Of a stretch of 53,742 nucleotides of DNA, positions 1 through 8,507 are shown one piece after another. Origin of the DNA: Alphaproteobacteria bacterium (GTDB lineage: Bacteria; Pseudomonadota; Alphaproteobacteria; Caulobacterales; Maricaulaceae); NCBI GenBank assembly GCA_016124675.1, contig WGNG01000013.1, positions 1 to 53,742 on the forward strand. Direction: 5' to 3'. Within the stretch, counting starts at the first letter, position 1; each line of letters starts with the position of its first letter. The notes under the pieces are model-generated. The model ran no database searches, had not been told where the DNA came from, and was given only the letters and a program-made list of their open reading frames with translations. The translations under genes and the position numbers were made by a program.

Positions 1-10
1 GAAAGACGGG

Positions 11-180
11 GAGGTGGGATCGCATTTTGCGAAAGCCCAAGCTGGTCTCTGCACGCGGACTTGGTGGGCCTTCGCTGCTGACCCTGCTTCAGCAATGACC
101 GGGACACACGCCCATTGACCGGCGATGACGACGCGAACCAACGTTCCGAGCTGGAAATAGGTGTGTGTCCCCGGTTTTAC
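11..180. repeat. Family A palindromic element, copy A1
   Basis: The 303 bases before the first gene hold no convincing CDS. They carry an imperfect inverted repeat: GGGACACACGCCC near 101 and GGTGTGTGTCCCCGG near 160-175, separated by about 45 bases. The stretch at 11-31, GAGGTGGGATCGCATTTTGC, recurs with two changes at about 41894-41914 next to another copy, so the unit is longer than the hairpin alone. The type resembles REP/RAYT-associated repeats, but no transposase lies in the window. Confidence 0.7.
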
Positions 181-303
181 CGAGCGGGCACTATGTTTGA
201 GGCGTCAGGCGGACATTGAGACTTGCGGCGCCTTTCCGATTGAAGCAAATCTCGTATCGAAAGCCGGGGGTTAATCTCCGGCCCTGTGCGGGGGGACGAT
301 ATC

Positions 304-2142
304 ATGCTTGGGCGTGCAATTCCGTTTGTTCTGGGGCTTCTGGTGGCAGCCATTGCGTTCGGCGCGTGGACGCAGCGCGACGCCATATCGGGCGCACTGG
401 CCGACCTGACCAGCTCCAGCCGTCCAGTGACGGAGCAATCGATCAGCGCCGTGACGCGCCTGGCCGGACGCGGCGAGCTTGACGCCATGAACGAGCTGGC
501 GCGCCGGTATCGCGAGGGGGATGGCGTCGAGGCTGATCCGGTCCAGGCATCGGGCTATACCCGGCAGGCAGCCGAGGCAGGCGATCTGGACGCGGCGGTG
601 CGGCTGGCGCTGGCGCTGTTCAATAGCGAGGGCGCCGAGCCTGACGCTAACGCCGCCATTGAATGGCTGGAGCGCGCGGCCGAGGCCGGCCATGCCGAAG
701 CACAGGCGGAGCTGGGCGAGCGCTTTTTCGACGGAACCGGCGTGGAACAGGACAGGGAGCGCGCCCTGCGATGGAACCAGCTGGCGGCGGAGGCGGGCAA
801 TGCGCGCGGGCAGTATTTCCTTGGGGCGCATTACCGCAGCGGTCTCGGCGTCGAGGCCGATTATGCCGAGGCCATGCGGCTGTACACGCTGTCGCGCGAG
901 CAGGGCTACGTGGACGGCCTGTTCGGGGTGGCGTCCCTTTATCACTATGGCCAAGGCGTCGAACAGAATTATGCCGAGGCGCTGCGGCTTTACATTCTCG
1001 CGGCTGAAGCGGGCAGTGTCCGTGCCGTGAACAATCTCGGCGTGATGTATTTCAACGGTGATGGTGTTGCACGCGACCCGGCTGAGGCTGTGCGCTGGTT
1101 CCGCCGGGGCGTGGAAGCCGGAAATTCGACGTCCATGCTCAATCTCGGCCGGCGCTATGTGTTGGGGGAGGGCGTGGAAGCCGACGCCGCCGAGGGGTTC
1201 CGCCTCATGGAGGCCGCCGCTGCGCGCGGGATTAACGACGCGCTGGTCGGTATGGGCATCTATCTGCGCGATGGCGAACATGTGGAGAGGGATGTGCCCC
1301 GTGCGCTCGCGCTTTTCGGAGAAGCTGCGCAACGAGATTACGCCCCCGCCTGGCGTCAGCTGGGCTGGAGCTATGGTTTTTCCGAGCATGTGGAGCGCGA
1401 TTATGAACAGGCTGTGACCTGGCTGACGCGGGCGGCGGAGCACGGCGACGCCCCTGCGCAGGTTGATCTCGGCGTGCTGTATGAACGCGGAAATGGCGTG
1501 ACGCGCGATTATGCCGAGGCAGCCCGGCTTTACCGGCTGGCCGCTGACCAGGGTAATCAATTCGGCCAGAGTAATCTGGCCGGTTTGTACTACAGCGGAA
1601 ACGGCGTGACGCGCGATTATGGCGAGGCGCGCCGACTGTCCCTTCTGGCCGCCGAACAGGGCAATCCCAACGCCCATTACAGATTGGGGCTGATATACCA
1701 GAGCGGTCACGGCGCGACCCGCAATTACGCCGAGGCCATGCGCTGGTTTCGCCTCGCGGCTGACCAGAATAACGCAACGGCACTGTTTGCTATCGGCGTG
1801 CTCTATCGCGACGGGAGCGGCGTTACCCGCAGTGACGCCGAGGCCGCTCGCTGGTTCCGGCGCGCCGCCGATGCTGGCCTTGTCGACGCCCAATATACGT
1901 TAGGGCATTGGCAGCATACAGGGCGGCATTTCCAGCAGGACTTTGCGCAGGCCGCACGCTGGTACCGGCTGGCCGCCGCCCAGGGTGACCGGGACGCCCG
2001 CAACAATCTGGGCACGCTCTATGAAAACGGGCAAGGCGTGACGCGTGATCGCGGCGAGGCGATCCGGCTGTACCGGCTGGCCGCCCGGCAAGGTAATGAC
2101 AGAGCCCAGAACAATCTGCGCCGCCTGGGCGAAACCTGGTAG
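304..2142 (+). CDS. Sel1-repeat (TPR-like) protein with N-terminal membrane anchor
   Basis: 612 residues. Residues 5-22 form a hydrophobic stretch (signal anchor or signal peptide), so the rest should lie in the periplasm. From about residue 61 to 600 the protein is a run of 15 consecutive 36-residue Sel1-like repeats with no insertions (pattern A..LG..Y..G.GV..D...A.RWYRLAA..G), ending in a short AQNNLRRLGETW cap. Such solenoids are protein-protein scaffolds; no catalytic domain is visible and the partner is unknown. I chose ATG 304 over the in-frame GTG at 286 because GGGGGA sits about 8 bases upstream of the ATG. Family A repeats lie on both sides of the gene. The repeat family is certain; the role is not. 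Confidence 0.88.
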   Translation: MLGRAIPFVLGLLVAAIAFGAWTQRDAISGALADLTSSSRPVTEQSISAVTRLAGRGELDAMNELARRYREGDGVEADPVQASGYTRQAAEAGDLDAAVRLALALFNSEGAEPDANAAIEWLERAAEAGHAEAQAELGERFFDGTGVEQDRERALRWNQLAAEAGNARGQYFLGAHYRSGLGVEADYAEAMRLYTLSREQGYVDGLFGVASLYHYGQGVEQNYAEALRLYILAAEAGSVRAVNNLGVMYFNGDGVARDPAEAVRWFRRGVEAGNSTSMLNLGRRYVLGEGVEADAAEGFRLMEAAAARGINDALVGMGIYLRDGEHVERDVPRALALFGEAAQRDYAPAWRQLGWSYGFSEHVERDYEQAVTWLTRAAEHGDAPAQVDLGVLYERGNGVTRDYAEAARLYRLAADQGNQFGQSNLAGLYYSGNGVTRDYGEARRLSLLAAEQGNPNAHYRLGLIYQSGHGATRNYAEAMRWFRLAADQNNATALFAIGVLYRDGSGVTRSDAEAARWFRRAADAGLVDAQYTLGHWQHTGRHFQQDFAQAARWYRLAAAQGDRDARNNLGTLYENGQGVTRDRGEAIRLYRLAARQGNDRAQNNLRRLGETW

Positions 2143-2175
2143 CACGCGGGCCGGGGCGAAACGGCGACGGCAAAG

Positions 2176-2355
2176 CGGGGACACACACCTGTTGACTGAA
2201 CACAGGTCAGCGCACTCAAGCAGCGCAGGAATGGGTTTGTGTCCCCGGTTTTTCCCGACGCGAACCGGCGCGCCCGAGCTGGAAATGGGTGTGTGTCCCC
2301 GGTTTACCCCCGGTTTACCCAATGGGTGTGTGTCCCCGGTTTACCCCGGTTTTAC
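2176..2355. repeat. Cluster of family A elements (A2, A3, A4)
   Basis: Three copies in tandem fill the 214-base gap between two convergent genes. A2 pairs GGGGACACACACC (about 2177) with GGGTTTGTGTCCCCGG (about 2232). A3 (about 2258-2311) repeats the GACGCGAACC...GAGCTGGAAATGGG stretch seen in A1, then GTGTGTCCCCGG. A4 (about 2319-2355) is the terminal part only, AATGGGTGTGTGTCCCCGG. Short CCCCGGTTTACCC units are repeated between them. Confidence 0.75.
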
Positions 2356-2356
2356 C

Positions 2357-2869
2357 CTACCCCTCAGCCTCGGCCGCGCGGCGGGCGATCAGGTCTTCGG
2401 CGTGCTCTCGGCTGTCGACTTCTTCAATCGTGTCGATCAGGCAGCGCCAGCCATCATCGGGGATGATGTATTCCATGTGGGGCTGGCAGATGCGCTCATT
2501 GTCGCTGAAGCTCAGGCCGATCTGCACGCCAAAGCGCATGCCCGAGCAGCGCTGGCGGGTGGTGACGAGATACTGACGGCTCGGCCCGCCCTGGATCAGC
2601 AGATGGCGGTCATCGATAACGCTGTAGCCCGAGATGGTGCGGATGGTGACGCAGCGCGGGGCGTCGTCGCCGTCCGCCCGGGCGGACGCGTCCTGCCCGG
2701 CGCTGTCCTGAAGCCCTGCGCCCAGGACAGGCGCGGCGGTCAGGGTCAGTGCCAGCGCGCTGGCGGCGAGCAGCAGGGCCGCCAGGATCGGGTCCTGCGC
2801 GGCGCGGGTGCGGGTTTGCGTGCGGGCATCGGTGCGGGTCTCGGTGCGGGTGTCAGTGCGGGTCGCCAT
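2357..2869 (-). CDS. DUF6491-like exported protein with TR[TD/TE] repeat N-terminus
   Basis: 170 residues. The N-terminus is a basic run of five 4-residue units (TRTD TRTE TRTD ARTQ TRTR), then a hydrophobic segment (ILAALLLAASALALTLTAA) that should act as a signal peptide. The mature part has the Cys-rich layout of DUF6491 proteins: CVTIRTI, a YL..T..RC stretch, ICQPH and WRCLID, four cysteines that could form two disulfides. ATG 2869 is preferred because AGGAGG lies six bases upstream; an in-frame ATG five codons earlier would itself contain that AGGAGG. Function unknown. The gene converges on the Sel1-repeat gene across the family A cluster. Confidence 0.65.
   Translation of the reverse strand: MATRTDTRTETRTDARTQTRTRAAQDPILAALLLAASALALTLTAAPVLGAGLQDSAGQDASARADGDDAPRCVTIRTISGYSVIDDRHLLIQGGPSRQYLVTTRQRCSGMRFGVQIGLSFSDNERICQPHMEYIIPDDGWRCLIDTIEEVDSREHAEDLIARRAAEAEG
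2804..2863 (-). repeat. 12-base tandem repeat, five units, coding
   Basis: Five imperfect copies of a 12-base unit (plus-strand form close to GGTGCGGGTCTC) encode the Thr-Arg repeats at residues 3-22 of the DUF6491-like protein. Because the unit is a multiple of three, copy-number change would lengthen or shorten the signal-peptide n-region without breaking the frame. Confidence 0.7.
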
Positions 2870-2986
2870 GGGGCGCCTCCTCATGTTGGGGGCGGGGTCT
2901 GCCCGCCGTGGCTGGGGGCTGGCGTTGAGCCTCAGCCCCTGGAGGTTTACAGGCTCACCATGGCCTGATTGAGGCGCCGCGAAGCC

Positions 2987-4141
2987 ATGCTGTCCACCCC
3001 CAATCCCCCACCGCAGCACACGCGCATGCGCATGGCGATCGCCGGGGCGGGCGCGGCGGGGCTGACATGCGCCCTGGCGCTGGCGCGCGCCGGGCATCAG
3101 GTGACGCTCGCCGATGCGGGCGCGCCGGGACGCGGCGCGCTGTGGGCTTCGGCGGGCATGCTGGCGCCGGGGTTTGAAACCCTGTTCGAGCTGGATCCCG
3201 CCCATGCGCTGGCCGATGAGTTCGCGGCCCTGTGCCAGCGTGGCGCGGCGCTGTGGGACGAGTGGGCGAAGACGCTGGCGCCCGCTGCGCTCGGCCATGC
3301 CCGGCTGGGCGTTCTGGTCCCGCTCCTGGACGCGGGCGATGAGGCGCGCGCGCAGGCGGCGCTGGCGCGCGCGGGGCGGTTTGGCGTCACGGCCGAACGC
3401 CTGAGCGCCCGCGCGATGGCGGCCGCAGAGCCGGCGCTGGGGCGCTTACGCGGCGGCGTGCGCCTGCCGGGCGATGGCCAGATTGATAATCGCGCGCTGG
3501 GCCCGGCCTTGCTGGAGGCGCTGCGGGATGCGGGGGCCGTCGTGCTGGGCGATGCGCCGGTAAAGGCGGTCGGGACGCGTCAGGGCCGCGCCTGTGCGCT
3601 TGTGCTTGAGGACGGGCGTGCGGTTGAGGCTGATCTGATCGTGCTGGCGGCGGGCATCGGGCGGATCGAAGGCGCGCCGCCTCTGGCGCAGGCGGCGCCG
3701 GTGAAGGGCCAGATGATCGCCTGGGGGCCGCCCGCGCCGGTGCGGCTCAATCACTTAGTGCGCCATGTCTCGCTCTATCTCGCCGCCAAGCCTGGCGGCC
3801 GGGTGATTGCGGGCGCCACCAGCGAGCCGGGAGAGGCGGGGCTGGAGACCGATGACGCGGCGCTGGCGGCGCTGGGCGAGCGGGCCGGGCGGCTGGTTCC
3901 GGCGCTGGCGGGGCGCAAGCCGGACGAGGGCTGGGCAGGCCTGCGCCCGCGCATGCGCGACGCCATGCCGGTGATCGGCGAGGCCTCGCCTGGGCTCGTT
4001 CTGGCGGGCGGGGGCTATCGCAATGGCGTGCTGCTGGCCCCGGCGATGGCAGAGGCTGTGGAGACGCTGGCGCGCACCGGATCGCTGCCGGAGTGGGCGC
4101 GCGCCTTCGCGCCGGACCGGGCGGGCCTGCGGGGCGAATGA
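2987..4141 (+). CDS. FAD-dependent oxidoreductase, ThiO/DAO family
   Basis: About 384 residues. Near the N-terminus it has a Rossmann FAD motif (AIAGAGAAGLTCALALARAG) and ends in the DAO-family C-terminal pattern: GLRPRMRDAMPVIGE and then LVLAGGGYRNGVLLAPA. The family oxidises glycine, sarcosine or D-amino acids; ThiO makes the iminoglycine for thiazole synthesis. The tail pattern (YRNGVLLAP) is typical of the ThiO-like branch, but no other thi genes are nearby, so an amine or amino acid oxidase role is open. Start: TTG 2969, ATG 2987 and ATG 3026 are in frame; 2987 is a compromise with a weak upstream GAGG, and 3026 puts the FAD motif directly at the N-terminus. Confidence 0.75.
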   Translation: MLSTPNPPPQHTRMRMAIAGAGAAGLTCALALARAGHQVTLADAGAPGRGALWASAGMLAPGFETLFELDPAHALADEFAALCQRGAALWDEWAKTLAPAALGHARLGVLVPLLDAGDEARAQAALARAGRFGVTAERLSARAMAAAEPALGRLRGGVRLPGDGQIDNRALGPALLEALRDAGAVVLGDAPVKAVGTRQGRACALVLEDGRAVEADLIVLAAGIGRIEGAPPLAQAAPVKGQMIAWGPPAPVRLNHLVRHVSLYLAAKPGGRVIAGATSEPGEAGLETDDAALAALGERAGRLVPALAGRKPDEGWAGLRPRMRDAMPVIGEASPGLVLAGGGYRNGVLLAPAMAEAVETLARTGSLPEWARAFAPDRAGLRGE

Positions 4142-4175
4142 ACGCGCCTGGCGGTCAGGGTTCCGGCGCGCACAG

Positions 4176-4190
4176 TTAACGAAGGCTTAT
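4176..4190 (+). promoter_or_regulatory. CtrA-like box upstream of the SLT gene
   Basis: TTAACGAAGGCTTAT matches the alphaproteobacterial CtrA consensus TTAA-N7-TTAA at 7 of 8 positions and lies about 70 bases upstream of the transglycosylase start. Cell-cycle control is an inference; one such match could occur by chance, though TTAA is rare in this GC-rich DNA. Confidence 0.4.
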
Positions 4191-4257
4191 GGGCTCTGGC
4201 TGCAGGCTGACGCATGAGCTGGGCGATTCGCCCGCTCGCGCCGCATCCGGAGTGGCC

Positions 4258-5133
4258 ATGTCTGATCCCCTGTCCGGGCTGGGCGAGGCCCTGCCTTCAC
4301 CGCGCCGCCTGATCGCCGACGCGGCGCGCGAGACCGGCGCCAGCTTCGAGTTTCTGGTGCGCACCGCCCAGCGCGAAAGCAATTTCGACCCGCTGGCGCG
4401 TGCGCGCACGTCGAGCGCGGCGGGCCTGTTCCAGTTCATCGAGCAGACCTGGCTTGCCATGGTGTCGCGCCACGGGGCGCAGCATGGGTATGGCGCCGAG
4501 GCGGCCGCGGTGACGCGCGACGCGCAGGGCCGCTTCCAGGTCAGCGATCCCGCCCAGCGCAGCGCAATTCTAAACCTGCGCTTTGACGCGCGCGCGGCCA
4601 GCGTGATGGCGGGCGAGCTGGCGGCGGAGAATGCCGCGATCCTGCGCAGCGCCACGGGCCGCGAGCCGACCGATGGCGAGCTGTATGCAGCGCATTTTCT
4701 CGGCGCGCGCGGCGCGGCGCGGCTCATCGCCCAGGCGGCCGAGAACCCGGCGCAGCGCGCTGACGAGGTCTTTCCTGAAGCTGCGGCGGCCAACCGGGCG
4801 ATCTTCTTTGAGCAGGGACGGCCGCGCAGCGTCAGCGAGGTGCTGGCGCGCCTGACCGGCGAGGCGCGCGCTCCGGTGGAGGCGCCGGCGGCGTGGCGGG
4901 CCTCGCTGCGCACCTCCTCTTCCTCCTCCCTTTCGCCGTCCGCTGCGGCGCCGGCTGCGCGCGAGACGGCGGCGGTGCGCGCCGCCGCCGCGCTGGGCGT
5001 GGGCGAAACCGCGCCGCGCGGCGGGCTCGGGGGGCTGGCCGCCATGGGCCGCACAGGGAGCGTCCTGACCCCGGCTCTGGTGGAGCTGCTCGCCTCGCTC
5101 GACGCGCCGCGCAGCACACGGCGCAAAGGGTAA
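4258..5133 (+). CDS. Lytic transglycosylase (SLT domain)
   Basis: 291 residues. Residues about 15-170 form a goose-lysozyme/SLT-like domain: the catalytic Glu is E40 in RTAQRESNFDP, followed by the family block SSAAGLFQFIEQTW, and later ELYAAHFLGARGAARLI. It should cleave the glycan strand of peptidoglycan. There is no signal peptide, so it may be exported by a specialised apparatus such as the flagellar or pilus machinery, as proposed for some alphaproteobacterial SLT proteins (inference). The C-terminal 120 residues are Ala/Ser-rich and look disordered. ATG 4258 is preferred over 4189 because GGAG lies just upstream and the earlier codons are not conserved-looking. A CtrA-like box lies in the promoter region. 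Confidence 0.82.
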   Translation: MSDPLSGLGEALPSPRRLIADAARETGASFEFLVRTAQRESNFDPLARARTSSAAGLFQFIEQTWLAMVSRHGAQHGYGAEAAAVTRDAQGRFQVSDPAQRSAILNLRFDARAASVMAGELAAENAAILRSATGREPTDGELYAAHFLGARGAARLIAQAAENPAQRADEVFPEAAAANRAIFFEQGRPRSVSEVLARLTGEARAPVEAPAAWRASLRTSSSSSLSPSAAAPAARETAAVRAAAALGVGETAPRGGLGGLAAMGRTGSVLTPALVELLASLDAPRSTRRKG

Positions 5134-5220
5134 GTTGCGCGTTCACCGCGTCTGACAATTGCGCGTTAAGATTTGGCGCGCAGGGTGGGAGCGGTCCCTT
5201 GCCGGAGGCGTCTGGAGCCC

Positions 5221-6369
5221 ATGAGCGTGCATACCCTGAGAGCTCGCCTGACTGCGGATGATCTTGTCCGGCTCACTGACCGCGGCGATGACGAAGCGCG
5301 CGCCCTGGCCGCGCGCAAGGTGTGCGCGCGCTATGCCGCCCCGGGTCTCAGCGATGAGGAGCGCGCGCTGGGCGCAGAGATTGTCCGCGTGCTCGCCCGC
5401 GACGCCGCCGAGCTGGTGCGCCGGGCCCTGTCGGTCACGCTGCAGCGCTCGCCGCATCTGCCTGCGGATGTGGCCCGCCAGCTGGCAGCCGACGTGGATT
5501 CCATCGCCATACCGGTCATTGCCGGCTCACCGGTGCTGTCAGACGACGATCTCATTGACATTGTGCGTTCGGGCGCGGCCCGCCGGCAGGTGGCGGTGGC
5601 GGCGCGCGGGCAGGTCTCCGAAGCGGTGACCGGCGTGATCGCCGAGCATGGCGTGACCGAGGCGGTGGGCGTGCTGGCGGGCAATAGCGGCGCGGCCTTC
5701 AACGCCGGCGCCTTCGCCAGCGTGTTCCGCCGCTTCGCCCAGACGCCGCACGTGCTCGAACGCTTCATCGACCGCGACTCCCTGCCGCTGGAGATCACCG
5801 AAAAGCTGGTGGCGCGCATTTCCGATCAGGCCTTGCAGCGCCTGGTGTCGCGCCACGCCCTGCCGCCGCAGCTCGCGGTGGAGCTGGCCGAGGGCGCGCG
5901 CGAGCGGGCCACGGTGGATCTGGTGGACCAGGCGGGCCTCGCCCCCGATCCGCGCCGCTTCGCCCAGCAGCTCCAGCTCAATGGCCGGCTGACGCCGTCG
6001 CTGATGCTGCGCGCCCTGTTCCGGGGCCATGTCACCGTCTTCGAGCATTGCGTGGCCGAGCTGGCCGGCATCGAGCACGCCAAGGCCTGGGTGCTGATCC
6101 ATGACGCCGGGCCGCTGGGCCTGGAAGCCGTGTTCCGCAAGGCCGGCCTGCCCGAGCGCATCCTGCCGGCCGTGCGCGCCACGCTGCAGGCCTGGCATTC
6201 GCTGGAGATCGGACCGGGCGGTGCGCGCGATCTGATCCGCTTCCGCAAGCAGCTCATCGAACGCGTCTTCACCCGATTCCAGGGCGCACCCCTGGCCGAG
6301 CTCGACTATTGCCTCGACCGCCTGGACGCCGACATCGCCGCGGCAGGGTATGCACAGCGGGCGGGGTAG
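5221..6369 (+). CDS. DUF2336 domain protein (first of two)
   Basis: 382 residues, all helical in appearance, without signal peptide or membrane segment. It matches the DUF2336 pattern: an N-terminal HEAT-like helical array (LARDAAELVRRALSVTLQRS.HLP..VARQLA.DVDSIAIPVI) and repeated R..A..ARGQVSE.VT..I.EHG blocks. The family is known from Alphaproteobacteria and its biochemical role is not established. ATG 5221 has GGAG about nine bases upstream and fits better than GTG/ATG options from 5173. A second DUF2336 gene lies 2.1 kb away on the other strand, with signalling genes between the two. Confidence 0.8.
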   Translation: MSVHTLRARLTADDLVRLTDRGDDEARALAARKVCARYAAPGLSDEERALGAEIVRVLARDAAELVRRALSVTLQRSPHLPADVARQLAADVDSIAIPVIAGSPVLSDDDLIDIVRSGAARRQVAVAARGQVSEAVTGVIAEHGVTEAVGVLAGNSGAAFNAGAFASVFRRFAQTPHVLERFIDRDSLPLEITEKLVARISDQALQRLVSRHALPPQLAVELAEGARERATVDLVDQAGLAPDPRRFAQQLQLNGRLTPSLMLRALFRGHVTVFEHCVAELAGIEHAKAWVLIHDAGPLGLEAVFRKAGLPERILPAVRATLQAWHSLEIGPGGARDLIRFRKQLIERVFTRFQGAPLAELDYCLDRLDADIAAAGYAQRAG

Positions 6370-6380
6370 GGGTTTGCCCG

Positions 6381-6540
6381 TTTCCCTCCCCCGTAGTGGG
6401 GAGGGTGGCTGAGCGAAGCGAAGCCGGGTGGGGGCGCCGCCGTCAGGCGGCAGCTCAAAATCCTGCAACGGGCGGCGCTATCACCCTACCCGGCCCGGGG
6501 CTGCGCCCCGGCCCACCCTCCCCATCAAGGGGAGGGAAAG
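6381..6540. repeat. Family B palindromic element, full-length copy B1
   Basis: About 160 bases with terminal inverted repeats TTTCCCTCCCC and GGGGAGGGAAA. It has hairpins at both ends (CCCTCCCC..GGGGAGGG) and internal hairpins (CGCCGCCGTCAGGCGGC; GGGGCTGCGCCCC) around a non-palindromic core AAAATCCTG. Its reverse complement is found near 53478. It separates the convergent DUF2336 and HPt genes and may act as their terminator. Confidence 0.75.
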
Positions 6541-6586
6541 AGAGGCCAAACCTTCGCCGCCTGAGCGTGGCAGGCAAAAGCCCCCC

Positions 6587-7081
6587 CTAACCCCGCTCGC
6601 CCACCAGCTTCGTCACGCGGGTTTCGAGTTCTTCGGCGAGGGCTTTGCCGATGGGGTCGGTGTCGTCGCGGATGTTTTGCAGGATCGCGGCGCGGATGGC
6701 GCCGACATGGGCGTCCACCAGGGCCACAGGCGCGGCGGCGCGCTGCTGCGGCGTTTCGATCAGCTTGGACAGCGACGCGGCGATGCGGGTGATGATCGGG
6801 AACTCGTAGGTCGATCCCAGCCCGCGCAGATCATGGGCGCAGGTGAACAAGGCCTCGCCCGTCTCGCCCTCAAGCCCCTGGGCGCGCGCGGTGCGCATGG
6901 CCGCTTCCAGCTTGCCCACCTCCTCTTCCAGCCAGGCCTTGAAATTCTGGCGCAGATCGCCGACGGCGGCCTCGGCGCGCGCCATCATGGCCTCGTTGGC
7001 GGCGGGCAGGGGACCGCCCACCTTGGCCTTGAGCATGTTGGGCGGGGTGATGATTTCGATGGGGCGTTCGCGCTGGGTCAT
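6587..7081 (-). CDS. HPt (histidine phosphotransfer) domain protein
   Basis: 164 residues. An HPt four-helix bundle with the phospho-accepting His at residue 83 in CAHDLRGLGSTYEFP, the classic HxLKG-like context. The N-terminal 50 residues are charged and probably helical. It should relay phosphate between a hybrid kinase and a receiver. It is the second gene of a probable operon with the receiver gene (31-base gap), so the two most likely exchange phosphate. No kinase is in the window. Confidence 0.8.
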   Translation of the reverse strand: MTQRERPIEIITPPNMLKAKVGGPLPAANEAMMARAEAAVGDLRQNFKAWLEEEVGKLEAAMRTARAQGLEGETGEALFTCAHDLRGLGSTYEFPIITRIAASLSKLIETPQQRAAAPVALVDAHVGAIRAAILQNIRDDTDPIGKALAEELETRVTKLVGERG

Positions 7082-7112
7082 GGGTGAGGCGTCTTTCGCT
7101 CGTTGTCAGATG

Positions 7113-7628
7113 TCAGGACAGGGGCGCTGCGTCGTCGCGGCGCTCCGGTCCCTGGTAGCCGCTCGCCAGACGGCGGCGGTCGGGTCCGAAGAACGCTTTC
7201 GTGCGCACGAAGGGGCGGGGGCGGTTCACGATCATCTGCAGGCGCCGGTACAGGCCGTCGGCGGCGAAAGGCTTGACCAGAAACTCGGTCACCCCGGCGT
7301 CGCGCGCCTCCTTCACCTTGGAGGGTTCGGCATAGGCGGTCAGCATGATGATGGGCAGAAGCGGGCAGGGGCTTTCCTCAGGGTCGCGCAGGGTGCGCAC
7401 CAGGGTCAGCCCGTCCATTGGCTTCATTTTCCAGTCGCAGATCAGAATGTCGATCTTCTCGCCGCGCAGCATGTGCAGCGCCGTCTCGGCGTCAGAGGCT
7501 TCATGGACGTGGATGACGCCGAACGCGCCCAGCACAGAACGCACGATCCCGCGCATGGCGGCGTTGTCGTCCACCACCGCAATGCGCAACTTGCCCAGCC
7601 CGGCTGGCGTGGCTCCGTTTGCGATCAT
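7113..7628 (-). CDS. Single-domain response regulator (CheY-like receiver)
   Basis: 171 residues. The receiver domain spans about 13-135: acidic pair VVDDN at 19-22, phospho-acceptor D65 in ICDWKM, the Thr of MLTAYAE and the Lys of FLVKPF. No DNA-binding output domain follows. The C-terminus carries FFGPDRRR and YQGPERR, a tail seen in other alphaproteobacterial stand-alone receivers. It lies directly upstream of the HPt gene, and a CtrA-like box sits about 60 bases before its start. Confidence 0.85.
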   Translation of the reverse strand: MIANGATPAGLGKLRIAVVDDNAAMRGIVRSVLGAFGVIHVHEASDAETALHMLRGEKIDILICDWKMKPMDGLTLVRTLRDPEESPCPLLPIIMLTAYAEPSKVKEARDAGVTEFLVKPFAADGLYRRLQMIVNRPRPFVRTKAFFGPDRRRLASGYQGPERRDDAAPLS

Positions 7629-7685
7629 GAGGTGCGTCCCCGGTCAGCGGCACAGGCATTCGCACCCAAAACTACGTCCATAGAC

Positions 7686-7700
7686 TTAATGGCCCGCTAA
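7686..7700 (-). promoter_or_regulatory. CtrA-like box upstream of the receiver-HPt operon
   Basis: On the minus strand this reads TTAG-N7-TTAA, 7 of 8 matches to the CtrA consensus, in the short AT-richer gap between NAD kinase and the receiver gene. It is correctly placed to influence the receiver-HPt operon. Confidence 0.4.
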
Positions 7701-7711
7701 ATTGCATCGCG

Positions 7712-8473
7712 TCAGTCGGCGGCGAACTGCTCCATCAGGATGCGTTCGCCCAGCGCCATGCCTTCATCAAACAGGAGGGTGAGGGAGATCGAGCGCGCCT
7801 CATTGATGGTGACCGTGAGCGCGTCGCGAAATTCCTGGTTATCGGCGACCACCGACACCGGCCGCTTGGCCGCTTCCAGCACGTCAAAGCGCACCTGGCT
7901 GACATGGCGCAACAGCGCGCCGCGCCAGCGCCGCGGGCGGAAGGCGCTGATCGGGGTCAACGCCAGCAACTGGGCGTCCAGCGGCAGGATCGGCCCGTGG
8001 GCTGACAGGTTATAGGCGGTGGAGCCGGCGGGCGTGGCCACCATCACGCCATCGGCGGCAAGCTCATTCAGGCGCAGGCGCCCGTCGACGCTGATGCGGA
8101 TCTTGGCGGTCTGGCGCGTTTCGCGCAGCAGCGACACCTCATTGATCGCCAGCGCCTCGAAAGTGCGGCCGTCCACATGGCGGCCCACGGCGCGCAAGGG
8201 ATGAATGACGGCGCGTTCGGCGCCAGCCAGGCGCTCGGGCAGGCCGTCCTCACGCGCCTCATTCATCAGGAAGCCCACCGAGCCGAAATTCATGCCGTAG
8301 ACGGGAATGGCGCGGCCCATCACGGCGTGCAGCGCGTCCAGCATGGCGCCGTCGCCGCCAAGCGCGATGAGGCAGTCGGCCTCGTCCAGGGGAACCTCGC
8401 CATAGCGGCCGGCCAGACGCTCGCGCGCGGCGAGGGCGTCGGCGCGGTCGGCGGCGTGATAGGCGAGACGCAT
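7712..8473 (-). CDS. nadK: NAD kinase
   Basis: 253 residues. ATP:NAD+ 2'-phosphotransferase, the cytosolic source of NADP. Visible family blocks: [11 protein letters not shown] at 39-49 (phosphate-binding GGDG), [13 protein letters not shown], the NEVSLLRE block and [18 protein letters not shown]. The C-terminal region ([12 protein letters not shown]-like) also fits. The size is typical of short alphaproteobacterial NAD kinases. ATG 8473 ([11 protein letters not shown]) is chosen; the longer ORF upstream runs into the neighbouring gene. It reads in the same direction as the DUF2336 gene 34 bases upstream, probably one transcript. Confidence 0.92.
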   Translation of the reverse strand: MRLAYHAADRADALAARERLAGRYGEVPLDEADCLIALGGDGAMLDALHAVMGRAIPVYGMNFGSVGFLMNEAREDGLPERLAGAERAVIHPLRAVGRHVDGRTFEALAINEVSLLRETRQTAKIRISVDGRLRLNELAADGVMVATPAGSTAYNLSAHGPILPLDAQLLALTPISAFRPRRWRGALLRHVSQVRFDVLEAAKRPVSVVADNQEFRDALTVTINEARSISLTLLFDEGMALGERILMEQFAAD

Positions 8474-8507
8474 GAAGCCATTGTCCGTTCTGGTCGGGTC
8501 GGCAAGT

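Noticed and set aside
271-1893. 540-codon open frame on the minus strand opposite the Sel1 gene
   Set aside because: Its apparent internal repeats are the mirror of the Sel1 repeats on the other strand; it has no motif of its own.
2176-2355. Possible CRISPR array (short repeats with spacers)
   Set aside because: Repeats are inverted as well as direct, spacing is irregular, and no cas genes are present.
2045-2968. Plus-strand frame through the family A cluster and the DUF6491 gene
   Set aside because: Peptides such as GVCPRF and CVSPVYP come from translating the repeat; the DUF6491-like protein on the minus strand explains the rest.
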